64,000 nt of DNA from Macrotis lagotis (Eukaryota > Chordata > Mammalia > Peramelemorphia > Peramelidae), in the NCBI RefSeq assembly GCF_037893015.1, contig NC_133666.1:654152957-654216956 (forward strand), in the 5' to 3' direction. Of the stretch, positions 46,201 to 58,040 are shown in pieces. Every line of letters begins with the position of its first letter. Position 1 is the stretch's first letter. Both the position numbers and the translations under genes were made by a program. Under the pieces are notes generated by a model, which had not been told where the DNA came from, searched no databases, and saw nothing but the letters and a program-made list of their open reading frames with translations.

Positions 46201-46654
46201 AAAAATAAAGCCTTTTTTCCCCCCCTTTAAATAGAAAAGGAAGTTTCCTTTTGAACAAGTTTCCCTTTGGGCATAGATTTTCTCTTCAGTTTAGGAAAAT
46301 TTAGTTTCAGTTAAATGCTATGGCCAGAAGTCAGACTGCAGAAGGATTAGAAGACTGAGAAGAGAGGAGGAAAAGAAACAAAATGTTGCTATCAATAGCA
46401 AGAAATCAAACAGGAATATCCAAAGAACTGAAAAATGAATATCACTCAGATAGCAAAAGAGAAGCACATGGTAGGTATGAGAGATCTGAAATGTATAATA
46501 AATGAGTAATTTCTAAAAGACTAAGATTATGATAGTATTAGGGGAAATCATAAGAAATAAAATCACTGAAAAAAAATGTTAAAGATTTAAAAAGTCCCAG
46601 ATCCCTCAAATACTCCACTATCTACCTCCTACCACATTGACATGAAGTCCATAA

Positions 46655-47730
46655 CAACTATCTATAATTAAATATAAGAACTCTGAGGTATCACCTAATA
46701 CCCATCAAACTGGCCAACATGATAGGAAAGAAAAATGACAAGTGATAGAGAGATGTAAAAAAATTGGGACACTAATGTCCCATTAGTGGGGTCGTGAACT
46801 GGTTCAACTATTCTAGACAACAGTTTAGAATTCTATCCAAAGGGCTACAAAATTACTACGACTATATTCCCAGCCCCTTTAAATCTGATTCAACATGACT
46901 GATATGGAAATATGTTAAACAGGATTGTATATGTATAACCTATTACTCGCTGTCATGAGGAGGGGGGGAGGGAAGGGAAAATCGTAAAAAAATTGTGGAA
47001 TTCAAAGTTTATAAAAAATCAATGTTGAAAATTATCTTTGCATGTAATTGGAAAAAAATAAACCAAAATAGCTTTTTTAAAAATTCCACATACCCTTTGA
47101 CCCAGTGATACCATTACTATATCCCAAAGAGATCAAAAAAAAAAGGAATAGGACCTATGTATACCAAAAATTTTATAGTTACTCTTTATGTAGTGGCAAA
47201 GATTTGAAAACCTGAAGAGATTCCCAATAATTGGGGAATGGCTGAACAAATGTAGTATATGATTGGGCTGGAATATTATTGGGCTGGAATAAATGATGAA
47301 GGAGATGATTTCATAAAAACCTGTGAAGACTTGCAAAGAAAAATGAGCAGAACCAGAGCACTGAACAAATAGCAATATTGTAATGATGATCAACTGAAAG
47401 ACTTAGCTACTCTGATCAATACAATGATCCAAGAAAATTTCAAAGGACTATCAATGAAGAATGCTATCTGCCTCCACAGAGAAAAACTGATGAAATCTGA
47501 GTGCAGATTGAAGCCCACTTTTTTTTCCCTTACTTTATTTTTCTTGTTTTGTTTGCTTTTTTTTTTACATATCTAATAGGGAAGTGTATTTTGCAAGGCT
47601 TCACATGTATACTTAATAACATTTTGCTTACTTTCCCAGAGAAGAGACACAAAAGGGAGGGAGGGAAAGAATTTGGAATTTTTAAATGAATGTTAAAATA
47701 AATCAAATATATTTTTTAAAAATATAACTT
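46655..47730 (+). mobile_element. L1 3' part with a second L1 tail nested inside
   Basis: 46655-46865 is L1 ORF2 end (AGGTATCACCTAATACCCATC). It breaks off at about 46865, where an L1 3' UTR tail (46866-47075, ending in an A-rich run) is inserted. The interrupted L1 resumes near 47080 (CCACATACCCTTTGACCCAG) and runs to 47730. Confidence 0.65.
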
Positions 47731-48055
47731 TTATACAAATATTAAAATAAATTAAATATATTTTTAAAAATACAGCTTCTATGCAGTCAGTTCCAAATCT
47801 ATCTAATATATTATCATCTAGTCTGTAGTTCTTCATCTTTCCACAGGAATTGCACTAAATACTTCAAAGTGTTTTTTTTAATCTAAGTAACAATTATATT
47901 TGCAGTATTTTGTAATCTTGTCAAAAAAGAAAATAAGATTGATCTGACTTAACTGGTTCTTCATGTAGTCATATTGACTCTGGGATTCTCACATTTCTTT
48001 CCAAATGTTCTCCAACCATCTCTTTCATGGATTAACTTTATTCTGTATGGTCTCA
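47731..48055. other. No feature recognised
   Basis: AT-rich, unassigned. It begins with a near duplication of the preceding tail (AAATAAATTAAATATATTTTT). Confidence 0.4.
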
Positions 48056-48310
48056 GAGGGCAGAATTGGAAAAATGGTTATAAACTGCAAAGAGGAAGAA
48101 TTCAGTTTGTTGCTCAGATATGAGCAATGCTACTTACTAATAATTGGAGTTATGTGGTCAGTTAACAGGGACTGATTATGTCCAATAGTGGAAAAGACCG
48201 TCTCAAGAGAGACTGTCTCAGGAGACCTCCCCTCAGTGGAGGTCTTCAAGAAAAGATTGTATGACAATCACTTGTCAGGTTATTGCAGAAGAGATTCACA
48301 TTCAGACCCA
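48056..48310 (+). mobile_element. L3/CR1-like LINE 3' fragment
   Basis: GAGGTCTTCAAGAAAAGATTG and GACAATCACTTGTCAGG are wording I associate with ancient CR1-clade (L3) 3' ends. A related piece lies in the opposite orientation at 52760-53060. Family name from memory. Confidence 0.5.
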
Positions 48311-48584
48311 GGTAAAAGTAAGATTATAGTGAGCTTTCTTCTCAAGTGGAGATTCTATGAGGCTTGTGATTTTGAAACACACCACAGGAGAGAGTTAAGA
48401 AACAGCATTAAAATGGGAGGAGACAGGAAAGAGGAATTGGGGCCAAAAAATGACCTAAAACAGCAGCCTCAGAGAGACATGTGGTCCAATGCCATTGGAC
48501 AGAAAAACAAGGGTGGAGAAACTGGTCAACTCTGAAAGACTAGAAACCCTAAAACCAAAAAGATTGGCAATATTGATTAAAGGA

Positions 48585-48790
48585 TGTTGGAGACAGTTTG
48601 GATCAGAGGAAAGAGAACCAAATTTGGAGACAGTAGAACTGGGCTCAGACCCCATCTCTGTCACTTTCATCTTAAGTGGTTTTGGGGAAGTATTTTCCTA
48701 TCTATGCCTCAGTTTCCCTTTCTGCAGAATGAGTAATTTAAGCTAAATAGTTTCCATGGTCCCTTTAACTTCTCTATATATTAACTTAAC
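48585..48790 (+). repeat. MIR-type SINE
   Basis: Old CORE-SINE: head near 48590, CTATGCCTCAGTTTCCCTTTC near 48700, AGAATGAGTAATTTAAGC. Diverged. 48311-48584 is unassigned. Confidence 0.65.
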
Positions 48791-49155
48791 TATGTCCTAT
48801 AAAATCCCCAAGGATAAGGAGAGTTTTTACTTTTGTCTTTGTATCTCTGGTTCTTAAAAAATGCTTGTTGAACCAATGAAGTTTTATCAACTTTAGTTTG
48901 ACATATAAATATAAATTAGGATGGCTATATATTACATTTTATAACTATAAGGCACTTTAAGTTTTGTGATCCTTTTGATCCTCCACCTTTGAGTTTCAGT
49001 CATGTGGCAAGGGTGATGCTTCCTTTAATCTACATAGAGTAAGTAACCTACATAAGTAAGAGTAACATATCACTGTATGAATTAATCAGCAAGGTAGTAA
49101 AATATCTTAGTTAAGGCATTAGCCATTCACACAATAGTCTTGTTAGATTTTTTAT
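48791..49155. other. No gene recognised
   Basis: Unassigned, apart from an L2-type tail-like phrase near 48845-48880. Confidence 0.4.
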
Positions 49156-49440
49156 CTAGTATATTCCTTTTTTAAAATTTTCTCTTTATTTTTATTTATT
49201 GGTTACATGCAAAACCAATTTTCAACATTCCCTTCCAAAACTTTGAGTTCCAAATTCTCTTCCTTCTTCCCACTTCTCATTGAGAAATCAAGTAACTTGA
49301 TAGAGGTTAAAAATTGTGTAGTAATTAAAAACATTATCATAGTAGTTATGTTTTAAAAGTAAACATACCCCCCCAAAAGAAGAAAAATCTCAAGAAAAAT
49401 AAAGTAAAACAAAAAGTATAGTTCATGCCTTTCTAATGAG
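49156..49440 (-). mobile_element. L1 3' tail
   Basis: Antisense L1 3' UTR: CATGCAAAACCAATTTTCAAC, then CTTTGAGTTCCAAATTCTC, the usual order on the minus strand. Confidence 0.65.
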
Positions 49441-49524
49441 ATTTATTACTCTGCTAGCTATTAGATGGAACTCTGCCTGCAAATGCCTAGATTAACACTT
49501 CCACCAACATTTTTTGCTGTTGAT

Positions 49525-49745
49525 ATTGTGTTTAGTTATCAGTCATGTCTGATTTTTTGTGACTACATCTGGGGTTTTTTTGGCAAAGATATTGGAGTGG
49601 TTTACCATTTCCTTCTCCAACTCATTTTACAGATGAGGAAACTGAGGCAGAGTGAAGTGATTTGCCCAGGATCACAAAGTTTGAGCTAGATTTGAACTCA
49701 GAAAGTTGAGCCCTTCCAGTACCCTATTCACTCTACTTCCTGGTT
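49525..49745 (-). repeat. MAR1-type CORE-SINE
   Basis: Minus-strand copy with CATTTTACAGATGAGGAAAC and the RTE-type tail portion near 49560-49620 (TTTTGGCAAAGATATTGGAG). Confidence 0.75.
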
Positions 49746-49859
49746 GCCACACCACCATCACAACAATCAATAGCACCAATTCTAACCTTTTTTTTTTCAG
49801 CAACAAGGATTCTTGGATTCTCAGACCCACTGACATGGCCTGAAACAAAATAAGAGAAT

Positions 49860-49990
49860 GAAATGGATTATTATTTTAAAAGTTAAAATATAAAAGTTAT
49901 ATAAATATAACTTTATTTATATTTATTTTTATATATTTATATTTTGTATATATTATATATATATTAAGTTATAAATATAAAATAAATCTA
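49860..49990. repeat. TA-rich low-complexity tract
   Basis: Almost pure A/T from 49870 to 49985 with repeated TATATTTATA units. Confidence 0.7.
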
Positions 49991-49994
49991 AGAG

Positions 49995-50230
49995 TTAGTT
50001 AGTGAATAGAACATTAGGCTTGGAGTCAGGAAGATTCATCTTCCTCAGTTCAAATTTGGCCTCAGACCACTTATTATTTGCAAGTCACTTATTTCTTTGT
50101 GCCTCAGTTTCCTCAATTGTAAAATGAGCTGGAAAAGGAAATGGCATCTTTGTCAAGAAAACTCTAAATGGGGTTAACAATAAGTTATTCACAACTTGAA
50201 ACAACTGAAAAACAACATACAAGTCACCAG
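49995..50230 (+). repeat. MAR1-type CORE-SINE
   Basis: Complete order: tRNA-like head, CCTCAGTTTCCTCAATTG, GGAAAAGGAAATGGCATC, and a 3' end AACAACTGAAAAACAAC. Confidence 0.78.
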
Positions 50231-50698
50231 TTTCTGACCTTTCTAGGCTCTCCTCTTTTAGTTCATAACACTCCCCACTCCCCTGCCTATATTCACTGGA
50301 TTTAGAGAAGCTATATTAACCTAGTCTGTTTTATATAATCTAAAGTATGATGGCAATCAAGTATTTCATTCATCTCCAGTTCTCTCCTAAACTATACTCT
50401 CAGATCTTTGGGTACAACTAATGGAACTCTTGATCATATGCATCAACAATTCGTGGAAAGGAAAAAAGGAAGGGGATGTCTACAAGCAGTCTCAGGATCA
50501 TGGACTAAAAACAAATGAAAGCAGGAAAGACTTAGGGGGAAATAAGTCATCATACACACACACACTCATTCACATATTCACATACTCATTAACTCACCAG
50601 CCCAAAGGGATTCACAATAGTTGTCTAGCATGGCAATTCTGGATCTTTTCTCTTGTAACTCCTAGTCCTAATCCTCACTTCAGCGAAGAGAACTCTCC
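50231..50698. other. No gene recognised; short CA repeat
   Basis: Unassigned; (CA)n-like run at 50555-50600. The 123-codon frame at 50421-50792 ends in the following SINE and is not convincing. Confidence 0.45.
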
Positions 50699-50850
50699 TG
50701 ATCAGTTAGGTGGCACAGTGGATAGAGCACTGGCCCTGGAGTCAGGAGGACCTAAGTTCAAATTTGACCTCAGACATTTAATAATTGCCTAGCTGTGTGA
50801 CTTTGGGCAAGTCACTTAGCCTCATTGCCTTGAATGATTTTTTAAAAAAA
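50699..50850 (+). repeat. WSINE1-like CORE-SINE
   Basis: Plus-strand copy with AGTTCAAATTTGACC B box variation. Older subfamily. Confidence 0.9.
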
Positions 50851-50934
50851 TAAGAACTCTCTCAAAAATTCAGGACAGGTCTCTTCAATTTCCCCCAAGG
50901 TCTCAAGTACCAACCACAGAAGGACAACACTGGG

Positions 50935-51075
50935 AGGTTAAAAAAATCAAAATTTGGAATCAGCAATCAAAGTCTATCACCTGACATTGGTGTGACCTTG
51001 GGCAAGTCACTTCACATCACCATTATAAGACTCAGTTTCCTCATTTGTAAAATGACAGAGTCCTACTATATGATG
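50935..51075 (+). repeat. MIR-type SINE
   Basis: GGTGTGACCTTGGGCAAGTC then CAGTTTCCTCATTTGTAAAA, the MIR CORE and 3' wording. Confidence 0.7.
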
Positions 51076-51335
51076 CTAAGGTTCTGAGCTATGATGCTAT
51101 CACCCTCAAATTCTTTTTCTCTGTCTTTACCCAGAGTCCACAGAAGGTGACATATAAATACAAAGTCAAACTCAGATAAAAAGAATTAGTGAATATGAAA
51201 ATCTTTTCTTTCTCCTTCCTATAGACTCATCCCAGTGGTCAGAAAGTCCCTCCACTTATCTGACTCACATTTCTTCCTGAGAACTCTTTGACTTTCCTGA
51301 TTTCTTCATGATTCAAGGTCTCAATGATTGCTCCC

Positions 51336-51976
51336 TGTGAGGAATATGTGGGTGTTTGGGTTCCACAAGAATGTGAAAGGAGGATTGTTAGGTTACATTA
51401 CAAAGACTAGGGTCTGCCTATATTGTTGTCTATGGGCAAGGTACTGAGTTAAAATCAAAAGACTTAGCCTCCAAATGATCAAAAAATGATGAGATTGGCT
51501 GCAGTCTTCTCTGACCTGTTGGCCCAGTCAATGCTGCTTGGCTGTTCTTTTATCTCTCCTTCTCTCTCTCTACCTATCCCTTCCTATGTGTTGTAACTTC
51601 TTTTAACAAATTTTTGTTTTATTTACAAAAAAAAAAATTGATGAGATTGCCCCACCTGTTTTTAAGTTAACCTGGAGTCTTGACCTCCTTTGTGCATGCT
51701 CAAGGAGATCTAATGGTTCTTGCTCATTAGTATAATCAGCAGGGTGGGGGAAATAAATGTATGGGGACCAATGTATCAATTAGATTATGACCCCAGCCTA
51801 TGATTGGCATGAGGGGGCAGGAACAAGGTCTTTCAAAATTCATAAAAGACTTTGCATTTGGGGATTTCCTTGCCTAGCTCTCCCACCTTTAAAGAGGTGT
51901 GCCATTTTGTTAAGATATCTTAATAAAAAAATATTTTAATCACTCTGGACTAAGTATTCATGAGTCTTTTATAACA
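51336..51976 (+). mobile_element. Solo LTR of the endogenous retrovirus-like family, with a retroposed insert
   Basis: TGTGAGGAATATG start and TTTTATAACA end match the LTRs at 19633-20112 and 4187-4586. No leader or primer-binding-like sequence follows, so it is solitary, probably from recombination between two LTRs. Excluding a 141-bp insert plus its 11-bp duplication (51498-51649) its length is about 490 bp, like the 480-bp family member. A TTAATAAAA signal is near 51920. A four-base target duplication is not clear. Confidence 0.75.
51498..51638 (+). mobile_element. Short retroposed insert of unknown source inside the solo LTR
   Basis: TGATGAGATTG at 51487-51497 and 51639-51649 flanks 141 bp that end in an A run. 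The insert resembles no SINE in this window and has no clear Pol III boxes. It may be the 3' end of a processed mRNA. Confidence 0.7.
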
Positions 51977-52169
51977 CTCTCCTCTTGATCCTTATAGTAA
52001 TTTCTATTGCAGGCCCTCCCAAAACTATCTAAATTTCTCAACACAAGCAAGTTGATCTAGAAACCTGTACTCTTTCCTGACCCTGGACCTAGGGAAGGAA
52101 GGTTCACCTAAATCCTACAACTGCTGGTACTCTGAGTCCCTGTGATAGTCTAAGCACTGGCATTAGAGG

Positions 52170-52262
52170 TAGGAGAGATCTTAGAGTTTATCTAATTCAA
52201 ATATATCATTTTGTAGGTGAAAAACCAAGCCCAGAAAAGGAAAGAGACTTGCCAAAGTCATA
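52170..52262 (-). repeat. MIR fragment
   Basis: CATTTTGTAGGTGAAAAACC and GAGACTTGCCAAAG resemble MIR on the minus strand. It runs into a SINE. Confidence 0.5.
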
Positions 52263-52264
52263 AA

Positions 52265-52370
52265 AGACGTTTTTTTGGCAAGGCAATAGGGTTAAGTGAC
52301 TTGCCCAAGGTCATACAACTAAGTAATTATTAAGAGTCTGAAGCTGAATTTGAACTGCCCAAATTCATAC
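52265..52370 (-). repeat. WSINE1-like CORE-SINE, headless
   Basis: Tail and CORE (GGCAAGGCAATAGGGTTAAG to GAATTTGAACTGCCC) without the tRNA-like head. Confidence 0.8.
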
Positions 52371-52614
52371 AAATAATAAGTAACATAGACATCATTAAAC
52401 CAGATCACTGGACTCAAGTATTCTTTCCATTATATAATATGATCTCCTTTGATCCAGCCCTAAAAATTGGCAGGACTCAGTACAAAACTGGGGAATTCCA
52501 GCCTAAGATCCCCCTGATATAGAACTTCAGGATAGAGATCTCCTGTTAATAGAATCTCAGAATTGGAAAAGATTTAAAAGGCCACCTAATCCCATAATTG
52601 CACATGTATAAATC

Positions 52615-52755
52615 TATGTGAAATTATTTCATATTTTGGGGAGGGGTAAGGGGAGGGAGAGAGAGAGAAAAATGTAGGATTCAAATCTTACCAAAAAAAT
52701 GAATGTTGAGAACTATCTTTATATGCTGGTAAAAAAAAAGGGAAAAAAAAGGAGT
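52615..52755 (+). mobile_element. L1 3' UTR tail
   Basis: Short 5'-truncated tail: GGGGAGGGGTAAGGGGAGG, then GAATGTTGAGAACTATC and an A run. Confidence 0.7.
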
Positions 52756-52759
52756 AGTC

Positions 52760-53060
52760 TAATCCATCTCATTCCTGAAGAAGAATTTCTTCCCCCAACA
52801 AACCTAATGAGTTCATTCAGGATTTCCTTGAAGAAGAATGCATTGCCTCCCAAGGTAGTCCATTCCACTTTTGCTTAATGCTCAGTTAGGAAGTTTTTTT
52901 CCATATATCAAATCTCAATTTTCCTCCTTGAAACTTCTACTCATTGCTCACAGTTCTGAAGCCTCTGAAATCAAGAAGAACAAGGTCAATCTCTCTTCCA
53001 CAGGAGATACTTCAAATATTTAGATACAACTATCACCTATCATTACTTTTTTACTATGTT
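52760..53060 (-). mobile_element. L3/CR1-like LINE 3' fragment
   Basis: CTCCCAAGGTAGTCCATTCC and CTACTCATTGCTCACAGTTC are typical of ancient CR1-clade (L3) 3' ends. Opposite orientation to 48056-48310. Confidence 0.5.
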
Positions 53061-54265
53061 ATTTCATCAATCACCTTTACATTAATTGTGGCTCTGTAGG
53101 TCATTATTAAAAGCAAACACATTTACCCCACTGTACCCTCAGGACCTCTCTTTCTATGTCACATCTTATATAGAGCTTTATCTATGTTTCCTTCCTCTTA
53201 GGTTTCCAGGGAAAGGTGGTCACCCATGGCTTCCTTCTCACTGACAGCTGACTTCCTTAAATTTATCACTACTTCTCACCTGTTCCTTTCCCTCACTGCC
53301 CTCTCTGGACCACTGATGGCATCATCTTACCAGAAGTGTGGGTTTAAACAAAGAGAATCTGACCATCGATTTCAAGATTCAGAGACAGACAAAATCTTGG
53401 AGATTATAAAGGCTATGAGAAGTCACTTGCAACATTGGGAGAAAATTTGCTTGAGAAAAATAACACTGGATACTCAGAGGAGGACTGAGGGAAGGAGAGA
53501 AAAGTGACCAGCTGGGGGAGACTTTTGGAGAAGAGTTATAACATCAACAGGATTTCCTCATTGATGTGGGTGTAGAGAACAATATTTTATTGTTATATTG
53601 TTCTGATTAATTATAACAGTTGTACCAAATGAATGTGTCCATTTTAACTGTCATATTAATTATAATCCTGGTCCCAGAATTATAATTCTCTGAAATACAT
53701 AATCATGCCTCATCTTCTCAGACATCTGCATTACTTTCTTCCTTTGGACCTAGGTTGTTGATGATTCAAGGAGAGAGAATCTGGCAAAATAATTCCTAAT
53801 GATCCTAGTACACAGGAGACTTTAATTACCCTCATCCCCACAGAGTCACAGAGAACACATGTGAATTGACAGGAAGCTACACAGTAGGAGGGAGGATCAG
53901 GAGACCTGTAAGTACAAATGATGACTCGGCTGCCTTTCATGTTTTCTACTGTCCTTAATATTCAGATTGGACCATCTCCCTGGAGGCAGCTGTCAATCAG
54001 TGACTGTCAAAGGAGCAGCTGAGCTTCTGGTTATGGCCATTACTGCTTTTCATCCCAAGACACAAGCAGGGAGTAAGACTACCTAAGGAGGCAACCCAGA
54101 TGCTAGAAGTAGAGATGGAGACCTGAGTGTAGGGAGAGAAGATTCCAAGCCTCAAGACTAGCAGCTATTGAGAACTTCATCTGCTGGTCAGCAAGAAAGG
54201 AAAGACTGATTTCTCCCATTGTTTTCTTTCCTGAAATCACAGCTGCTGCTTCTTATTACTCTTCT
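53061..54265. other. Apparently unique sequence; one unassigned 93-codon frame
   Basis: The frame 53226-53507 (plus) begins MASFSLTADFLKF with a hydrophobic N-terminal third and a charged end. I recognise no family. Without a splice or promoter context it may be chance. The rest shows no repeat I can name, so it could be single-copy DNA useful for placing the window. Confidence 0.35.
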
Positions 54266-54479
54266 CTTTCTCACAATACTTTTTTTTATTATTCTGAACT
54301 TAATAAAACAAGCATTTCTATAACAAAGTTCAATAGGGAAAAAAAAGTCTCTTATGAATTTGGGCAAGTCTCTTTCCTTTTCTGGGCTTGGTTTTTCACC
54401 TATGAAATGATATATTTGAATTAGAAAAACTCTAAGATCTCTCCTACCTCTAAAGTCAGTGCTGCAGGTCCTCCTGCAG

Positions 54480-54970
54480 ACCTATTATGTACAAATTGCT
54501 ATTTCTTTTAAATATACAACAAAGTTATCATGTAGCTTATTTTTTTCACTCTCCCTCTCCTCCCCCCATGGCTACCATTAGATATATGTGTGTTTGTATG
54601 GGGGAGGGGGGTGTCTGTGTGTATGAGTTTTGTGTCTGGGTATAAACAACATCTTCCTTCAGAGGCCCTTTCTGTTTAATTTGAATATTTATAATAGAAT
54701 GGATTGGTCCCTGAGAGTTGTTCTTAAAATAATGTTGTTTCTGTGCACAATGTTCTCTTGGTTCTGTTCATTTTAATGTTTGTTTTTTCATTCAAATCTT
54801 CCCATGTTTTTTCTAAAAACATCAAGCTCATCATTTCTTACAGCAGAGTAATTTTCCATCAGGAACATATACCACAATTTGTTTAGCCATTTCCCAGTTG
54901 AAGCATTCCAGTTCCTTGCCACCACAAAAAGTGCTGCTATAAATATTTAAATTATTGGTTTATTTATTAC
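54480..54970 (-). mobile_element. L1 3' end
   Basis: Antisense L1 3' wording: CACAATGTTCTCTTGGTTCTG near 54745, CATTTCCCAGTTGAAGCATTCC near 54890. A G-rich block at 54600 gives simple TG-rich sequence. 54270-54340 may be an outlying tail. Confidence 0.7.
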
Positions 54971-55149
54971 TTTTCCGTGGACTGAGGATTTAGGTTCAAG
55001 TCAAGAATTTCCTTCCCCTAACAATATCTGTGGATGAGATCTGTGGGCAAACAGGAGGAGGTTTGGGGAAGGAAGGTTATAATCAGAGAGAAGAGACTCT
55101 AACCTCCTACAAACTATTGATTTTATAATTTTTTAAAACATATCAGCAT

Positions 55150-55311
55150 GGGGCGGCTAGGGGGCATAGTGGATAAAGCACCGGCCTTGAAGTCAGGAGT
55201 ACCTGGGTTCAAATCCAGTCTCAGACACTTAATAATTACCTAGCTGTGTGGCCTTGGGCAAGCCACTTAACCTCATTGCCTTGCAAAAACTAAAAAAAAA
55301 AAAAAAAAAAA
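55150..55311 (+). repeat. WSINE1-like CORE-SINE
   Basis: Near-consensus plus-strand copy with a long A tail. CATATCAGCA flanks both sides. Confidence 0.94.
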
Positions 55312-55598
55312 ATCATATCAGCAGCAATATTTCATTTCATGCCCTAGATAACCAACTGGAGTCTGAACTACTTACCAGCAATGTAGAAGCAGAGGTTCAC
55401 TGGTAGTCTCTACAAGATGAAAACTCTCTCATGACCAGAAAGGGTATTCCAGACTTTCAGATGGTTTTAGATATATAGAGGAGCTGAGGTATTTCCCAAT
55501 TGCTTACTTAAGCTCAACACTGTTTAGAAAGGAGTGTCTATCTCTGTTACTGGATAATTAACACATTGATACACTGTCATAAAAGCTTAATGAAGGGT

Positions 55599-55752
55599 GG
55601 CTAGGTGGCGCAGTGGATAGAGCACCAGCCCTGGAGTCAGAAATACCTAGGTTCAAATCTGACCTCAGACACTTAATAATTACCTAGCTGTGTGGCCTTG
55701 GGCAAGCCACTTAACCCTATTTGCCTTGCAAAAAATCTACAAAAAAAAAAAA
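55599..55752 (+). repeat. WSINE1-like CORE-SINE
   Basis: Near-consensus plus-strand copy, target-site duplication AAAAGCTTAATGAAGG. Confidence 0.95.
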
Positions 55753-56109
55753 AGCTTAATGAAGGAAATACAAGAACCAATTTTAATTATCTTTCTTTCC
55801 CTCCTTGGCTAATTATCCTGAGAAAACTCTCTACTAAATACTTCTACTTCTTTTACTTGCTTCATCAACCTGGCTTCTGATTTTATCATTTGAAATTGCC
55901 TTCTCCAAAGTCATCAATGACCTCTTAATTGTCAAATTTAAGTCTTTTCTCACTCTTCATCCTTCTTGACTTCTCTGAATACATCCTCTCCTGAATACTC
56001 TCTCCTCTCTAGGCCTTCATGGCATTGCTTCTTCCTAATTCTTTTCCTACTTCTCTGGCTGCTCTCTCTGTCTCTTGTGCTAGATCTTCATCCAGGTCAT
56101 TTTTTTCTT

Positions 56110-56258
56110 TTTTTTTATTTATTTAAGGCAATGAGGTTTACTGACTTGCCCAAGGTCACACAACTAGGCAATTATTAAGTGTCTGAGGCTGGAGTTGAAC
56201 TCAGGTCCTCCTGACTCCAAAGACAATGCTCCCTCCACTGTGCCACCTAGCTGCCCCC
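56110..56258 (-). repeat. WSINE1-like CORE-SINE in L2
   Basis: Minus-strand copy with CATCCAGGTCATTTT on both sides. Confidence 0.93.
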
Positions 56259-56604
56259 ATCCAGGTCATTTTCACTAACAATGAGCATCCACCAAGGTTC
56301 TATCCTGGATACTATCTTGCTTAGTGAACTCATCAGCTCCCATTGGTTCAATTTTCATCTCTATGCAAATGATTCCCAGATATACATATGAACACACATA
56401 TGTATATGTATTCATATCCATATTGTATATAGGTACATGTGAGTATTCAAATTTAGTCTTTCCTAAGCACCATTCCCAAGTCCACAACTGACTTAAGCAT
56501 CTCAAATTCATAATGTATGAAACAACTCATTATTTTTCCCCTAAAATTTTTCCCTTCTCTACATATTATCCTTGACACCATTCTACCAATCACCCCAGGA
56601 AGCA

Positions 56605-56760
56605 TCCCAAGATGTTCACATGGACTATTTGTACCAACCTGTAGTAAAAAACCCTGATTTTGTATTGATCTGAACAGCCACAGTCAGACACGTTGTAATT
56701 TTTCTCAAACATAGTAATGTCATTTTAGTCTTCTTCATATTTCTGTTGAGAGCATCCTTC
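56605..56760 (+). mobile_element. RTE-like LINE 3' end
   Basis: GTTCACATGGACTATTTGTACC then TAATGTCATTTTAGTCTTCTTC parallels 13165-13290. It is 5'-truncated and inserted in L2. Confidence 0.55.
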
Positions 56761-57090
56761 TAGTCACCTCTGTTTAAAAACTTGTAGTCATCCTTGTGTC
56801 TTTGGTCTTCTTACCACCTTCCTGCCCACCCTAATCAGTTCCCAATTATTACTGATTCTATCTCTACAACATCTCCCTCCCACATCTTTTTTGTCTACTA
56901 ACATGACCTCTCCCCTAGTTCAAATCATCATTACCGCTTTTCCTGGATTATTTATAAATACTTCTGTGAATTCCTTCCAATCTTTTCTGTCTTTTTTCCC
57001 CATTGACATTGTCAAATTGATATTGCTAAAACACAGATCTGACCATATCATCCTCCTCCTCCTTTCTAAAATCTTCAATTACTTCTAATT

Positions 57091-57229
57091 GTTTAAAGCT
57101 AGGTGGTAGAATAGATAGAGCACCAGTCCTGACATCAGGGGGGGACCTGAGTTCAAATTTGACCTCAAACATTTAATACTATTTGTGTGACCTTGGGCAA
57201 GTCATTTAACCCCATTGCCTTGCCCAAAA
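57091..57229 (+). repeat. Older WSINE1-like CORE-SINE
   Basis: Plus-strand copy, short head, GAGTTCAAATTTGACC, with a deletion of the CTTAATAATTACC block. Within L2. Confidence 0.85.
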
Positions 57230-57599
57230 CAACAAAAATAGACTACTACTCTCTTATCTTGGTTTTAAGATCCTCTGTAATCTGACTCCCACTCTCCACT
57301 TGACATTCCAGTCAAATGAACCCACTAGGTTCTCCCTTTACACAACTTTCCTACCTTTGCAAAGGTGTTGCCTTCCCCTGGAATACACTCCCTCTCATCT
57401 CTGCCTGCATCTCCTAGTTTCATTTATAAAATAATTCAAGTGCTCTCCCTCTTGAAATTACTTTGAATAGCTTGTATTTTCTTATTTCCTTTTCCCCTTT
57501 TTCCAACCTGACCCTGACCCTGAATTTAAATTTCATAAGGGCAAGAAAGGACTGTTCATTTTGATCTTCCTAGCCCCAGCAAATAACAGTATCCTAAGA

Positions 57600-57815
57600 G
57601 CAATGACTAACAATTATATATTACTTTGATGTTTGCAAAGTGGTTCATTGTATCCTCACGACAGACCTGGGAAATAGATACTGTTTTGATCTCCATTTTA
57701 CACATAGAGGAAATTGAGGCTCATTTAACTCAAGTTAAATGCAATGTTTAGGCTTACACAGCTGTAAATTGTCTAGGGCCAAAATTAGAACTCAATTCTT
57801 TCTGACTCCAGTCCT
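57600..57815 (-). repeat. MIR-type SINE
   Basis: TTTGCAAAGTGGTTCATTG, GATCTCCATTTTACACATAG and TTCTTTCTGACTCCAGTCC follow MIR order on the minus strand. Inserted in L2. Confidence 0.65.
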
Positions 57816-58040
57816 AGCTAAGTCCCACTTTGTTCAGGGAGCCTTTCCACCTCCTCTAAATTCTAGTGCTTTCTCTTTGTTAATTATTTCCTACTTATCC
57901 CATATATAAATTTTTTAATACATTCGTCCATAAAGTCATTGGAAACAAAGATCACCTTTTGCCTTTCTTTACATCACTAATATTTTAGCACATCTGGCAA
58001 AGAGTAGATAATTAATAATTGCTTAATGATTGATTGACTC

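Larger units (their letters stand above)
55880..58040 (+). mobile_element. LINE2 (L2) element, reverse transcriptase part and 3' end, with later insertions
   Basis: L2 order is preserved: TCATCAATGACCTCTTAATTG near 55910 (upstream of the RT palm), CATCCACCAAGGTTCTATCC near 56285 (start of the VPQG-type segment), CATCTCTATGCAAATGATTCC near 56355 (where the RT catalytic YADD-like segment is expected), CAGATCTGACCATATCATCC near 57033, and the 3' end to about 58040. Translated fragments are frame-broken, so it is a fossil. Insertions: SINE 56110-56258, RTE-like 3' end 56605-56760, SINE 57091-57229, MIR 57600-57815. Confidence 0.75.

Noticed and set aside
53226-53507. Possible small gene of 93 codons
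   Set aside because: No recognisable family, promoter or splice context, and length compatible with chance. Noted in the feature list only as an unassigned frame.
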